Origin: Pseudonocardia autotrophica
Lineage (GTDB): Bacteria; Actinomycetota; Actinomycetes; Mycobacteriales; Pseudonocardiaceae
DNA: 64,000 nt
Reading direction: 5' to 3'
Assembly: GCF_000717175.1 (NCBI RefSeq)
Contig: NZ_JNYD01000002.1
Coordinates: 62,001 to 126,000, forward strand
Shown: positions 42,142 to 51,476 of the stretch, piece by piece
How positions within the stretch are numbered: the first letter of the stretch is position 1
Layout: every line of letters begins with the position of its first letter
Notes under the pieces: model-generated
The model's database searches: none
Seen by the model: the letters and a program-made list of their open reading frames with translations, nothing else
Told to the model about the DNA's origin: nothing
Position numbers and translations under genes: made by a program

Positions 42142-43788
42142 TCACGGGCTGCGGCGGCGACCCTTGGCGTACAGGACGGGCCCAAGGTCGCCGCTGTCGA
42201 TGCGGTCCCGCAGCACGAACTTCTGGACCTTGCCGGTCGGGGTCGTCGGTAGGGCGTCGACGAAGAACCAGCGGCTGGGCGCCTTGAACCCGGCGAGCCG
42301 CTCCCGGCAGTACGCCCGCAGCTCGGCGGGGTCCGGGGGAGCGGCCGGGTCGGTCGGGACGACGACGGCGCCCACCTGCTCGCCCCACTCGGCGTCGGGC
42401 ACCCCCACCACGGCCGCCTCGGCTACGCCGGAATGCGTGGCGAGCGCGTCCTCGACCTCGCGCGGGTAGATGTTCTCGCCACCGCGGATGATCATGTCCT
42501 TGAGGCGGCCGGTGATCGTCAGATATCCGCGCTCGTCCATGGTGCCGAGGTCGCCGGTGTGCAGCCAGCCGTCCTCGGAGAACACCAGCGCCGTGTCGTC
42601 CGGCTGCTCGAAGTACCCCAGCATCGTCTGGTAGCCACGGGCGCAGATCTCTCCACGCGTCCCGATCGGGACGACCTCGTCCGTCCCAGGGGCGACGATC
42701 CGCACGTCCACCAGCGGCAGCGGGCGGCCGATCGTGTGGGACTGGTCCTCGGGAGAGTCCTCCAGGGCGGTCTGGGTGATCACCCCGTGGAGCTCGGTCT
42801 GGCCGAAGACGATGGTGAACCGGCAGCCCAGCGTCTCCTTCGTCCGGACCACGAGTTCGGCCGGGACGAACGACGCGCCGGACATCACCGTCTGCAGGCT
42901 GGAGACGTCGCGCGTCGGCAGTTCCGGGTGGGCGAGGACGGCCGAGAGCATGGTGGGTACGAGGAGGGTGATCGTGCCCCGGTAGGCCTCGATCAGCTCG
43001 AGCAACAGCCCGGCGTCGAACGCGGGCATCAGCACGTAGGTTCCGCCGAAGGAGAAGGTGCCGATCTCGGTCAGTGCGCCGCCGCCGATGTGGAACATCG
43101 GCATCGCGTTCACCCACACGGCACCGTCCGTGGCCCCGGCGCCGTGGGCGACGAGACGGGAGGCGTTGAGAACGCCGCGGTGGTGCAGCAGGGCGCCCTT
43201 GGGGAACCCGGTGGTGCCCGAGGTGTACTGGATCTGCGCGGGGTCACTCGGGAGGACGTCGGGGAGCTGGTGCGATCCGGTCGCGGACGCCAGGAACTCG
43301 TCCCAGTCCGCGAAGTCGATCGCCTCGCGCAGGTCGGGCGCCGCGGCGCGGGCCTCGCGCACCGTGGCCGCCATGTCGACCCCGCGGTACTCGGAAGCGT
43401 GCACGATGCCGGCGGCACGGGACTTCTGCAGGACGTACTCCAGCTCCATCCGACGGTTGGCCGGGTTGACGGTGACGAGGACCAGTCCGGCCAGGCTCGC
43501 CCCCTGTTGCAGCAGCACCCATTCGGCGCAGTTCGGGGCCCACACCGCGAGCCGTTCGCCGGGGCGGAACCGGGAGAGCAGGGCCTGCGCGACGCGCTCG
43601 GCGGTCGCGAGGAGCTCCGCGTAGGTCCAGGACCGCCGGTGCGCCGGGTCGGGGACGGCGTCGACGAGGGCGCACCGGTCGGGATGGTCGGCCGCGCACT
43701 TGCGGAGCAGGTCGCCGAGGGACATCTCCCAGAGCTCTTCGGGCCTTCCCGTTGCGGTCCAGGAGGAACGAGCGGTCAACAGGGACAT
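42142..43788 (-). CDS. Acyl-CoA ligase (AMP-binding family)
   Basis: 548 residues; the ATG at 43788 with GGGAG 6 nt upstream is preferred over the ATG one codon earlier. Adenylation motifs: Y-T-S-G-T-T-G-F-P-K-G, F-G-Q-T-E-L-H-G, T-G-D-L-G-T-M-D-E-R-G-Y and G-R-L-K-D-M-I-I-R-G-G-E-N-I-Y-P, with the catalytic lysine in T-G-K-V-Q-K. A FadD/DltE-type ligase that makes acyl-CoA from a free acid with ATP. Coupled to the larger ligase gene upstream. Confidence 0.9.
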   Translation of the reverse strand: MSLLTARSSWTATGRPEELWEMSLGDLLRKCAADHPDRCALVDAVPDPAHRRSWTYAELLATAERVAQALLSRFRPGERLAVWAPNCAEWVLLQQGASLAGLVLVTVNPANRRMELEYVLQKSRAAGIVHASEYRGVDMAATVREARAAAPDLREAIDFADWDEFLASATGSHQLPDVLPSDPAQIQYTSGTTGFPKGALLHHRGVLNASRLVAHGAGATDGAVWVNAMPMFHIGGGALTEIGTFSFGGTYVLMPAFDAGLLLELIEAYRGTITLLVPTMLSAVLAHPELPTRDVSSLQTVMSGASFVPAELVVRTKETLGCRFTIVFGQTELHGVITQTALEDSPEDQSHTIGRPLPLVDVRIVAPGTDEVVPIGTRGEICARGYQTMLGYFEQPDDTALVFSEDGWLHTGDLGTMDERGYLTITGRLKDMIIRGGENIYPREVEDALATHSGVAEAAVVGVPDAEWGEQVGAVVVPTDPAAPPDPAELRAYCRERLAGFKAPSRWFFVDALPTTPTGKVQKFVLRDRIDSGDLGPVLYAKGRRRSP

Positions 43789-45689
43789 CATGGGCTCCCA
43801 GTGATCAGGGGGGCGGGTCGGTGAGCGACCGGTGTCGGACGGGTGGGTCGTTCCGACCGTGCGACGACGAGCGACACCTCGAACGGGTAGCCGGACAGGG
43901 GAACGCGGAGCGCCTCGGCTGCGGCGGAGTCGGCCACGGTGATCACGACCCGCTGTCGTGGGCCGGTCTCGTCGAGCAGGACGGTGCCGTCCGGGACGTG
44001 CTTCCGCACGACGCGACGCACCTCGCGGAGCAGCGCTTCCCTCCGCAGAGCGGGTTTGGAGATCTTGCCGACCGGGGTGGTGGGCATTCTCTCCAGCACG
44101 ACGACCTCGACCGGGACGGCGGCGCGCTCCCCGATGTGCGTGCGGCAGTGCCCGAGGAGGTCGGCGGGCTCCGCCGCCTCGTCCTCGCGGAGCTGCACGT
44201 AGGCCATCGGCAGCTCGCCCTTGACCGGGTCCGGCCTGCCGATCGCGGCCGCGAGGTGCACGGCCGGGTGGCGGACCAGGGCGTCCTCGATCTCGCCGGG
44301 ATCGATGTTGTGCCCGCCGCGGATGATGAGGTCCTTCGCCCGTCCGAAGATCCACACGAAGCCGTCCCCGTCGACCGTCCCGAGGTCGCCCGTGTTGCCC
44401 CAGCGCCATCCCGCCGGCAGGTCGTCGGGCAGGCCGGTGGGGAAGTAGTCGGCGTCGAGCGAAGGATCGAGGTACCCGGCCATCGTGGTCGGGGTGCCGG
44501 TCAGCAGCACCCCTCGCTCGCCCGGGTCGCAGTCGCGCACCCACCCGCCGTCGGCGTCGAGCTCGACCGCCTTGACCCGGACGAAGGGCAGCGCCCGGCC
44601 GGCCGAGCCCACCCGCGGCCGGCGGCCGTCGTCGAAATGCCCGGTGGTGGTGCCGTGGAGCTCGGTCATGCCCCAGTTCTCGCGCAACCAGATCCCGAAG
44701 CGGGCGTGGAACCGCTCGAGCACGTCCGTGGACAGCGGCGCGCCGCCGACGTGGAAGTCACGGATGCAGCACCCGTCGGCGTCGCCCTGACCGTGGAGCA
44801 GCGCGGTGGCGGTGGTGGGGGTCGCCAGGAGGCTCGTCACCCGGTATCGGCGGGCGACGTCCCAGAACGCCGTAACGGCCTGTCGCGACCGGAAGCCCTC
44901 GCTGGTCAGGGTGAGCAGGGTGCCGCCGAACAGCAGGGTGCGCAGGCCGAGCGAGATCGTGCCGCCACAGTGGAAGTTGGGCATTCCGTGGAGCGTGACC
45001 GTGTCCGGCTCGTTGCCCATCAGTGCGCCGACGTTCCAGGCGACGGTGAGCTGGCCGCCCTGGGACATCCGCACGAGCTTGGGTGTGCCCGTGGTGCCGC
45101 CCGTGGGCATCACCAGGGAGTCGCGGTCGGGGTCGGGGTCTGGCGTGAAGGTCAGGCTGCGGTCCCGGGCGGCGATGAGGTCCTCGACGGTGAACACGCG
45201 CCGCAGGGACGGCACGGCCTGGTGCAGCGCCTGGGCCCCGCCCTTCTCCTCGAGCACCTTCCGGGTGGTGACCACCGCGGTCGCGTGCGTCCGGTCGAGG
45301 ATTCCGGTGATCGCGGGGAGCTCGAGGAAAGGGTTGATCGGCACGGCGATACCCGCAGTCTGCGCGCCCCAGAGCGCGACCAGGCCTTCGGGGAGCATCG
45401 GCAGCAGGAGCCCGACGACGCTGTCCGCGCCTCCGACCTCGCGGAACAGGTCCGCGGTGCCCTCGACCCCGGCGACCAGCCCGGCGTAGTCGAGCGAGCG
45501 GGCCGGGGTGAGCAGATCTGGCGGCTCGACCAGGACGACGGCCTGCTTCCCGGGCTGCTCGGCCGCGACCGCGCGCAGACAGCCGAGGACGGTGTCCGCG
45601 GGGCGGAGGTCGGCAGGATCGTGCCGTTCGATGTCGGCCACGTCCGCCGGCCCCCGCACCCGGCGGCGGACCAGCGTGCGCTCAGGCAA
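43788..45689 (-). CDS. Acyl-CoA ligase-like protein with C-terminal extension
   Basis: 633 residues, probable TTG start overlapping the SDR stop. Motifs: P-T-G-G-T-T-G-T-P-K, N-W-G-M-T-E-L-H-G, T-G-D-L-G-T-V-D and G-R-A-K-D-L-I-I-R-G-G-H-N-I-D-P, with the lysine in V-G-K-I-S-K. An additional C-terminal region of about 80 residues follows the usual end; it is rich in Val/Arg and not recognised. The TTG start and tight coupling suggest translation depends on the SDR upstream. Substrate unknown. Confidence 0.85.
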   Translation of the reverse strand: MPERTLVRRRVRGPADVADIERHDPADLRPADTVLGCLRAVAAEQPGKQAVVLVEPPDLLTPARSLDYAGLVAGVEGTADLFREVGGADSVVGLLLPMLPEGLVALWGAQTAGIAVPINPFLELPAITGILDRTHATAVVTTRKVLEEKGGAQALHQAVPSLRRVFTVEDLIAARDRSLTFTPDPDPDRDSLVMPTGGTTGTPKLVRMSQGGQLTVAWNVGALMGNEPDTVTLHGMPNFHCGGTISLGLRTLLFGGTLLTLTSEGFRSRQAVTAFWDVARRYRVTSLLATPTTATALLHGQGDADGCCIRDFHVGGAPLSTDVLERFHARFGIWLRENWGMTELHGTTTGHFDDGRRPRVGSAGRALPFVRVKAVELDADGGWVRDCDPGERGVLLTGTPTTMAGYLDPSLDADYFPTGLPDDLPAGWRWGNTGDLGTVDGDGFVWIFGRAKDLIIRGGHNIDPGEIEDALVRHPAVHLAAAIGRPDPVKGELPMAYVQLREDEAAEPADLLGHCRTHIGERAAVPVEVVVLERMPTTPVGKISKPALRREALLREVRRVVRKHVPDGTVLLDETGPRQRVVITVADSAAAEALRVPLSGYPFEVSLVVARSERPTRPTPVAHRPAPLITGSP

Positions 45690-46464
45690 CCGAGATCCCC
45701 CCGTTGACGCTGATGACCTGCCCGGTGATGCGCTGGGCGAGGGGCGAGGCGAGGAACAGGATGGTTCCGGCGAGGTCGTCCGGCTCGGTGAGCCCGAGCC
45801 CTGCCCGCTTGACGATCCGGTCGAAGATCTTCTTGCTGAACTCCTGGCTCATCGCCCGGTCGTACGAGGCGGTGTCGGCGATCAACGATGGGGTGAGAAC
45901 GTTGACCCGGATCCCGTCGTTCTTGGCCTCGAGCGCCAGGGTCCGGCAGAACGTCACGATCGCGGCCATCGCTGCGCCGATACCGGTCTCGCCGGGGGTC
46001 GGGACCTTCGCGGCGTCGCTGGCAATGCTGATGATCGACCCCTGGCCCGCCGCTCGCATCACCGGGAGCACGGCGCGGGTCATCAGGAGCGAGCCCACGG
46101 CCTGCTCCACCAGCACCGCGCGCAGCTGGGCCAGCGGGATGTCGTGCAGCAGCGTGGGCTGGTACGGCGCGACGGTCGAGTTCACCAGCACGTCGATGCC
46201 GTCCAACAGCCGTGCTGCCTCGTCGGCGGCCTCCTGGGCCGCCTCGGGCTCGTTGAGGTCCGCGGAGAGGAACTCCACCTGGGCGTCCGGGGTCCGGACC
46301 GCGTCGACGGCGGCCTTGCCACGCTCCTGGTTGCGGCCGATGAGAACCAGCCGCCTGCAGCCTGCTCCGACGAAGGCCGCCGCGGTGGCGAGGCCGACCC
46401 CCGAGGTGCCACCGGCGATCACGACCGACCGGTCGGTGAAGTCGAGGCGGGTGTCCAGGGTCAT
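45682..46464 (-). CDS. SDR-fold protein lacking the YxxxK active site
   Basis: 260 residues. The nucleotide-binding start G-G-T-S-G-V-G-L-A and the strand R-V-N-V-L-T-P-S-L are those of classical short-chain dehydrogenases, and a serine is present in S-I-I-S-I-A-S-D. The helix that should read Y-x-x-x-K reads G-I-G-A-A-M-A-A-I, so both catalytic residues are replaced. It may bind a cofactor or ligand without normal SDR chemistry, or use different residues. Embedded in a ligase operon. Confidence 0.82.
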   Translation of the reverse strand: MTLDTRLDFTDRSVVIAGGTSGVGLATAAAFVGAGCRRLVLIGRNQERGKAAVDAVRTPDAQVEFLSADLNEPEAAQEAADEAARLLDGIDVLVNSTVAPYQPTLLHDIPLAQLRAVLVEQAVGSLLMTRAVLPVMRAAGQGSIISIASDAAKVPTPGETGIGAAMAAIVTFCRTLALEAKNDGIRVNVLTPSLIADTASYDRAMSQEFSKKIFDRIVKRAGLGLTEPDDLAGTILFLASPLAQRITGQVISVNGGISVA

Positions 46465-46503
46465 GGGTGTCCTTTCCGACGACGTGGTGGGGAGGGGAGT
46501 CGC

Positions 46504-47829
46504 TCAGGCCGCGGCGGGCGCGACCGCGGTCTCGGGAGTGTGCGCCCGGACGAGGAGGTGCGCGGCCGTGGCGCCGGCGAGGCAGAGCAGAAGGGCCAGG
46601 CCGCAGGTGGTCCAGACGCCGAAGGTCGAGCCCTCCAGCGCGACAGCGACCAGCGGCGCGAACCCGGCGATCAGGGCGGCGAGCTGCATGCCGAGGGAGC
46701 CAGCGGTGTAGCGCACCTCGGGCGGCAGGGCCTCGGCGACGAAGGCGGGGAAGATGCCGTTGACGCAGGCGTGGCCGATCCCGGCCACGGCGAGCAGCGA
46801 CACGAAGATGAACGCGACGCTGCCACTGCGCAGAGCGACGAAGTAGACGACCAGCAGGACGCCCTCGACCACCAGACCGGCGGACAGGAGGGTGGTCCGG
46901 CCGATCCGGTCGGAGAGGGCGCCCCACACCGGGTTCATCACGACGACGAGGAACGTCGCCGCCGTGACGACCCACAGGATCGTCGGCCTGGCGATCCCGA
47001 CCTCGGTGGTCGCGTAGCTCAAGCTGTAGACGGTCAGCAGGTACCAGATCGACATCATCCCGGCCATCACGGCGACGATCCCGAGGATGGCGCCGGGGTG
47101 GGCCGTGACCGCCGTTCGGATGGGTGTGCGGGTGCGCTCCTGAGTGCGGGCGCGCTCGAAGTCGGGGGTCTCGTCCAGGCCGTAGCGGATCAGTACGCCG
47201 ACCAGGACGATGACGGCGCTCGCGAGGAACGGGACACGCCAGCCCCAGGCGGCGAACGCCTCCTCGGACAGCGTGGCGGTCAGGATCGCGAAGACGACCG
47301 TGGCCAGGACTGTCCCGGCCTGGGCGCCCGCGGTGGAGAAGCTGCCGTAGAAGCCGCGTCGCCGCTCCGGGGCGTGCTCGACGGCGATCAGGACCGCGCC
47401 GCCGAGTTCGCCGCCGACGGCCAGGCCCTGCAGCACGCGCAGCACGACGAGCAGGACCGGTGCGACCCACCCGATCGCCGCGTACGTCGGGAGCAGACCG
47501 ATCAGCACGGTGGCCGCGCCCATCACCACGATGGTCAGCATGACGGCGGTGCGCCGGCCGTGTCGGTCGCCGATCCAGCCGAAGAGCAGCCCGCCGAGAG
47601 GCCGGACGACGTAGCCGCTGGCGAAGGTGGCGAACGAGAGGACGAGGGCGACCGAGGGCGAGACGTCGCGGAAGAACAGCGTGTTGAACACCAGTGCGGC
47701 GGCGGTCCCGTAGGCGACGAGGTCGTAGTACTCGACGACGGAGCCGAGGAAGGCGGCAGCGGCTGCGCGCCGTGGGGTGGCGGGGCCGGCGCCCCGGGCG
47801 ACGACGACCGGGGTGTCTTCAGTGGTCAC
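46504..47829 (-). CDS. MFS transporter, MHS type
   Basis: 441 residues, GTG start. Twelve helices with G-S-V-V-E-Y-Y-D-L-V-A-Y-G in helix 1, G-D-R-H-G-R-R, and R-V-L-Q-G-L-A-V-G-G-E-L-G-G. Same subfamily as the transporter at 34011 but clearly diverged. A FadR-like palindrome lies 49 nt upstream. It probably imports the acid used by the adjoining ligases. Confidence 0.88.
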   Translation of the reverse strand: MTTEDTPVVVARGAGPATPRRAAAAAFLGSVVEYYDLVAYGTAAALVFNTLFFRDVSPSVALVLSFATFASGYVVRPLGGLLFGWIGDRHGRRTAVMLTIVVMGAATVLIGLLPTYAAIGWVAPVLLVVLRVLQGLAVGGELGGAVLIAVEHAPERRRGFYGSFSTAGAQAGTVLATVVFAILTATLSEEAFAAWGWRVPFLASAVIVLVGVLIRYGLDETPDFERARTQERTRTPIRTAVTAHPGAILGIVAVMAGMMSIWYLLTVYSLSYATTEVGIARPTILWVVTAATFLVVVMNPVWGALSDRIGRTTLLSAGLVVEGVLLVVYFVALRSGSVAFIFVSLLAVAGIGHACVNGIFPAFVAEALPPEVRYTAGSLGMQLAALIAGFAPLVAVALEGSTFGVWTTCGLALLLCLAGATAAHLLVRAHTPETAVAPAAA

Positions 47830-47877
47830 GGAGGGCTCCAGAGGTCAGCCGGGATGAGATGTGGGTCACCGCGAACT

Positions 47878-47892
47878 TTGGTCTGACCGTAA
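47878..47892. promoter_or_regulatory. FadR-like operator, TTGGTCTGACCGTAA
   Basis: Core GGTCTGACC, palindromic around the central T. FCD-type GntR regulators of the FadR branch bind TGGTCNGACCA-like sites. The site is 49 nt upstream of the MHS transporter start; the same core occurs upstream of other acyl-CoA genes to 62.5 kb. Confidence 0.6.
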
Positions 47893-47935
47893 CTGGGAGC
47901 TTGTACAGATCGCAACCCTCAGTGTGAGGATCTGT

Positions 47936-48778
47936 CTAAACTCGGTCGGGTGTCCGAGGCGCCGACTCGGCGACGAGCTCCCGGAAGCGGCGGTGAGCCG
48001 CTCTCGCCCACTGCCCGCGTCGCGCGCGGAACCGGGCCGCCGCCTCGCGACCCACCCACGCGGGCTGCAGCGCCACGGGAAGTTGTGGGTCGCGGCGCAT
48101 GAAGCGCTGCTGCAGGTTGAGCAGCTCCAGATATGCCGTCATCACGTCGTCAGGCGACCGCGGGTCGGGCCTCTCGTCGTCCATCTGCAGGAAACGCTGG
48201 TAGGCCACCTCGAGCTCGGTGAAATCCCATGCCCGGGCCACCAGCTCGGACTCGGTCAGGCCGAGCTCGACCGTCCTGCCCGAGACCGCGAATGACGTCT
48301 CCTCCAGTTCGAGGCTCTCGATCAGGCGGGTCAGGGCGGGAGCTCGTTCGGAGTGCGGCGTGACCCAGATGCCCGGGACCGGGTTGCCGAAGCCGAGCCA
48401 GTCGAGCCCCCCGTAGAGCCGCTTGCGGGTGGTCCGTCGGTTCTGCGGGACGTTGACGTAGAGCACCAGCCAGTGCCGGTCCCAGGTGCGGTCGTCGGAG
48501 AGGTAGGCGTCGGAGCGCCGCATGCCCTCCTCGACCAGTTCTCGGCCGCGGACATCGAGTGTCCAGCGGACCGCGCGCCCGTCCCTGACCCTGGTGAGCC
48601 ATCCCGCGTGCGTCGACCGGGCGAGCAGCTGCCGACAGGCGTGGTCCTCGACCCCGAGGCTCGCGAACACCCGGAGCAGTGCCGTCGTCCAGGCTCCCTC
48701 CGGCTGGTCGTAGAGCATCTCGCCGGCCACGGTCAGCAGGAGTGACCGCGCGCTCGGCGCGGGGAGTGGCGACGTCAC
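47936..48778 (-). CDS. PaaX-family transcriptional repressor
   Basis: 280 residues from the GTG at 48778. The N-terminal winged helix (S-A-R-S-L-L-L-T-V-A-G-E-M-L), the central W-D-R-H-W-L-V-L-Y-V-N-V-P-Q region with R-x-x-R-x-x-L, and the C-terminal domain with A-R-A-W-D-F-T-E-L-E-V-A-Y-Q-R-F mark PaaX, which senses phenylacetyl-CoA in its best-known member. It faces the dehydratase/reductase operon at 48899, its likely target, with an aryl- or acyl-CoA as effector. Confidence 0.88.
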   Translation of the reverse strand: MTSPLPAPSARSLLLTVAGEMLYDQPEGAWTTALLRVFASLGVEDHACRQLLARSTHAGWLTRVRDGRAVRWTLDVRGRELVEEGMRRSDAYLSDDRTWDRHWLVLYVNVPQNRRTTRKRLYGGLDWLGFGNPVPGIWVTPHSERAPALTRLIESLELEETSFAVSGRTVELGLTESELVARAWDFTELEVAYQRFLQMDDERPDPRSPDDVMTAYLELLNLQQRFMRRDPQLPVALQPAWVGREAAARFRARRGQWARAAHRRFRELVAESAPRTPDRV

Positions 48779-48845
48779 CGGCTCATCGTGGCCGAGGGTG
48801 GTGCGCCGCGGGACCTCGGGTGCTCGCGCTTTCCCCGGACGATGT

Positions 48846-48883
48846 TTTACAGTATCGGGGACTGAGTGTTGATAATCGTCAAA
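48846..48883. promoter_or_regulatory. Possible PaaX operator / promoter of the dehydratase operon
   Basis: An imperfect inverted pair, TTTACAGTATC and GATAATCGTCAAA, separated by 14 bp, in an AT-richer 120-bp gap between paaX and the first dehydratase gene. Weak symmetry; listed because a divergent PaaX target site is expected here. Confidence 0.3.
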
Positions 48884-48898
48884 GCTCAAGGAGCTCCG

Positions 48899-50062
48899 AT
48901 GCCCGAATCGGTTGCCCTGCAGCGCCTGCGCGAGGCGGCCCGCGATCCGCGGGCCTACGTCGCGGGCTGGCGGGCCCACCACCCCGGACGCCGGGTCGTC
49001 GGCGTCATGCCCATGAACTTCCCGCGCGAGATCGCCCTGGCGGCCGGGGTGCTCCCGGTGTACATCCAGGACGATCAGCGGCCCGTCGCGGAGGGCCGGG
49101 CCTACCTGCCGGAGTTCTACTGCGGCTACACGCGCAACCTGGCCGACCAGGCGGCGACCGGCCGGTTGGACCACTTCGACGCTCTCCTGCTCGCGGACCA
49201 CTGCATCCAGCTGCTCGGGGCCTCCGACGTCGCGCGCGCCGTCGGTGACCGGTCCGTGTTCTTCGGCATGTTGATCAGCTCGCTGAGCGACTCGTGGGCC
49301 GAGAAGAAGATCGCCGAGATGATGGGTCAGTTCCGCGGCGAGTTCGAGAAGCTCTCCGGTGCACCCATCGGGGACGAGGCCCTGACCCGAGCGATCGAGG
49401 CGTACAACGCCGACCGCGAGTTGCTGCGCCGGGTGTTCGACGAGCGCGCCGCGGGCGACACGACGTGGTCGCCGGTCGAGCTGCAGGACATGGTCGTGTC
49501 CGCCCAGGTCATGGATCCCATCGAGCATCGCGACCTGCTCGTCGAGGCACTGGCCGCCGCGCCGCGTGGCGAACGGGACGACCGCGTCCGCGTCCACCTG
49601 TCGGGGCATCTCTGCCATGCGCCGCGCCGCGAGCTGCTCGAGGTGATCGAGGAGACCGGCGCCGTCGTGGTCGACGACGACCTGTGGTCGGGGCGGCGCT
49701 ACGTGCAGTCCCTGGTCCCGTTCACCCCGGGCGAGGACCCGATGAGCGCAATCGGCCGCTGGTACGCCGAGCGCAACGTCGACCTGCCGTGCCCCACCCG
49801 GGTGCAGCACGACGTGGACTGGGACGCGTGGCTGATCGACGCGACGCGGCGCAGCGGCGCCGAGGTCGTCGTGCACCTCATGCCCAAGTTCTGCGAGCCC
49901 CACATGCTCTTCTACCCCGAGCTCCGCAAGGCCCTCGACGCCGCGGGCATCCCGCAGCTGCTGGTCGAGACCGAGCACGAGGGCATCCCCCTGGAAGCGC
50001 TGCGCACCCGGTTGGAGGCCCTCGTCGAGCGGGCCCTCCGGCACCGGCCCGCCTACGCCTGA
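48899..50062 (+). CDS. 2-hydroxyacyl-CoA dehydratase / benzoyl-CoA reductase family, smaller subunit (HgdB/BcrC-like)
   Basis: 387 residues from the ATG at 48899 with GGAGCT upstream; HgdB has about 379 and BcrC about 384. The fold signature G-V-M-P-M-N-F-P-R-E-I-A-L-A-A-G-V-L-P, then F-Y-C-G-Y-T-R-N, D-H-C-I-Q-L-L, G-H-L-C-H-A-P-R-R-E-L-L-E and K-F-C-E-P-H is that of the HgdB/BcrC superfamily, whose cysteines bind a [4Fe-4S] cluster. Known members dehydrate 2-hydroxyacyl-CoA or reduce aryl-CoA by one-electron chemistry and are oxygen sensitive. First of three co-directional genes. Confidence 0.85.
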   Translation: MPESVALQRLREAARDPRAYVAGWRAHHPGRRVVGVMPMNFPREIALAAGVLPVYIQDDQRPVAEGRAYLPEFYCGYTRNLADQAATGRLDHFDALLLADHCIQLLGASDVARAVGDRSVFFGMLISSLSDSWAEKKIAEMMGQFRGEFEKLSGAPIGDEALTRAIEAYNADRELLRRVFDERAAGDTTWSPVELQDMVVSAQVMDPIEHRDLLVEALAAAPRGERDDRVRVHLSGHLCHAPRRELLEVIEETGAVVVDDDLWSGRRYVQSLVPFTPGEDPMSAIGRWYAERNVDLPCPTRVQHDVDWDAWLIDATRRSGAEVVVHLMPKFCEPHMLFYPELRKALDAAGIPQLLVETEHEGIPLEALRTRLEALVERALRHRPAYA

Positions 50063-50075
50063 TCGGAGAACCCAC

Positions 50076-51476
50076 ATGACGACCACCGCTCCGACCGCCC
50101 TGTCGGCTCCGTCGACAGAACCCCGCACCGAGCGGCTCGCGATCACCCGCGAGGGCGGGCGCATGATCGCCGACTACTGGGAGGACCTCTTCGTCGCCCG
50201 GGAGTCCGGCCGCAAGATCATCTGGTACAACGGCGGCGCGCTCAACCCGATGTTCCAGGCCGCGGGCCTGGCCTGGTGTCACGGCGAGGCCTTCGCGGCC
50301 CGGTTGGCCGCGCAGCGCCTGGAGGGCCCCGCGCAGCTCGCGGGCGCGGAGTACGGCTACAACGCCGAGCTCTGCTCCTACTCCCGCACCCACCTCGGTT
50401 GCGCGGTACTGACCCTGAAGGGCAGCGAGGAGCCGGACAGCGGGGTCGTCGGCCTGCACGACCGCGCGGACCTGGCGTCGAAGCTGCCCGCGCCGGACCT
50501 CTTCGTCAACAACTACGCGGGCTGCAGCACCGGCCAGCAATGGGACGAGGTCTCCTACCGCGTGTTCGGCAAGAACGTGCCGATCTTCAACGTCTCGCAC
50601 CCCTTCCTCTGGGGCAACCGGCCCGACGCCGGCTACCTCGTCGGTTCGGAGTGGGACGAGGCGTCGCGGTACGTCCGCGACCAGCTCGTCGAGCTGATCG
50701 ACTTCCTCGAGGTCCAGACCGGGCGCCCGTTCGACTACGACGCGCTCAGCGAGTCGATGACCTACATCAAGCGCGCGGGCGAGCTGCGCCGCGAGGGTCT
50801 CGACCTCTGCAAGGCGACGCCGGCCCCGGCCACGTTCTGGGACTGGATCTCCTGTATCGCGCCGATCAACTTCCTCCCCGGCAACCAGGCGCTCGTCGAC
50901 TACTTCCAGAACGTGAAGGACGAGATCCAGCAGCGCATCGATGCCGGTGTCTCCGGCGTGCGCGGGGAGAAGTACCGGCTGTACTTCGACGGGATCATGA
51001 ACTGGAACAAGCTCGGGTTCCTGTCGCGCAAGTTCGCCGAGCACGGCGCCGCAGTGCTGGCCGGGCGCTACATCCAGAACGCGTTCTGGCAGGAGCCGCA
51101 CCTGATCGACACCTCCGACCCGCTCCTCGGCATGGCCCAGCACTACCTGCTCTGCCCGACCAACCACGGTTCGAAGACCCTGGAACACCTGACCCTGCGG
51201 GACTGCGAGTCCTACGGCATCGACGGCATCGTCTTCCACTCCACCCGCACCTGCCGGGCGTTCACCGGGCCGCAGCGGCTGCTGGCGAAGTCCGCGCGGG
51301 ACAATCTCGGCATCCCGTCGATCTTCTTCGAGGGCGACGTCGCGGACGCCTCCTTCTACAAGGAGGAGATCCTGGACAGCAGGCTGGTCGCGATGCTCGA
51401 GGCGATCGACGTCGCGCGCGAGCGCGGCGACCACCGACGGGCGGGTCACGGTGCCGAGGTGGCGTGGCCGACATGA
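50076..51476 (+). CDS. 2-hydroxyacyl-CoA dehydratase / benzoyl-CoA reductase family, larger subunit (HgdA/BcrB-like)
   Basis: 466 residues (HgdA about 477, BcrB about 435). Cysteine positions typical of the family are visible: A-W-C-H-G-E, A-E-L-C-S-Y-S-R-T-H-L-G, N-N-Y-A-G-C-S-T-G-Q-Q-W, and D-G-I-V-F-H-S-T-R-T-C-R-A-F-T-G. Three of these would hold the second [4Fe-4S] cluster. With the 387-residue partner it should form a heterodimer with the substrate bound between clusters. Its stop overlaps the activator start (ATGA), which implies matched expression. Confidence 0.85.
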   Translation: MTTTAPTALSAPSTEPRTERLAITREGGRMIADYWEDLFVARESGRKIIWYNGGALNPMFQAAGLAWCHGEAFAARLAAQRLEGPAQLAGAEYGYNAELCSYSRTHLGCAVLTLKGSEEPDSGVVGLHDRADLASKLPAPDLFVNNYAGCSTGQQWDEVSYRVFGKNVPIFNVSHPFLWGNRPDAGYLVGSEWDEASRYVRDQLVELIDFLEVQTGRPFDYDALSESMTYIKRAGELRREGLDLCKATPAPATFWDWISCIAPINFLPGNQALVDYFQNVKDEIQQRIDAGVSGVRGEKYRLYFDGIMNWNKLGFLSRKFAEHGAAVLAGRYIQNAFWQEPHLIDTSDPLLGMAQHYLLCPTNHGSKTLEHLTLRDCESYGIDGIVFHSTRTCRAFTGPQRLLAKSARDNLGIPSIFFEGDVADASFYKEEILDSRLVAMLEAIDVARERGDHRRAGHGAEVAWPT

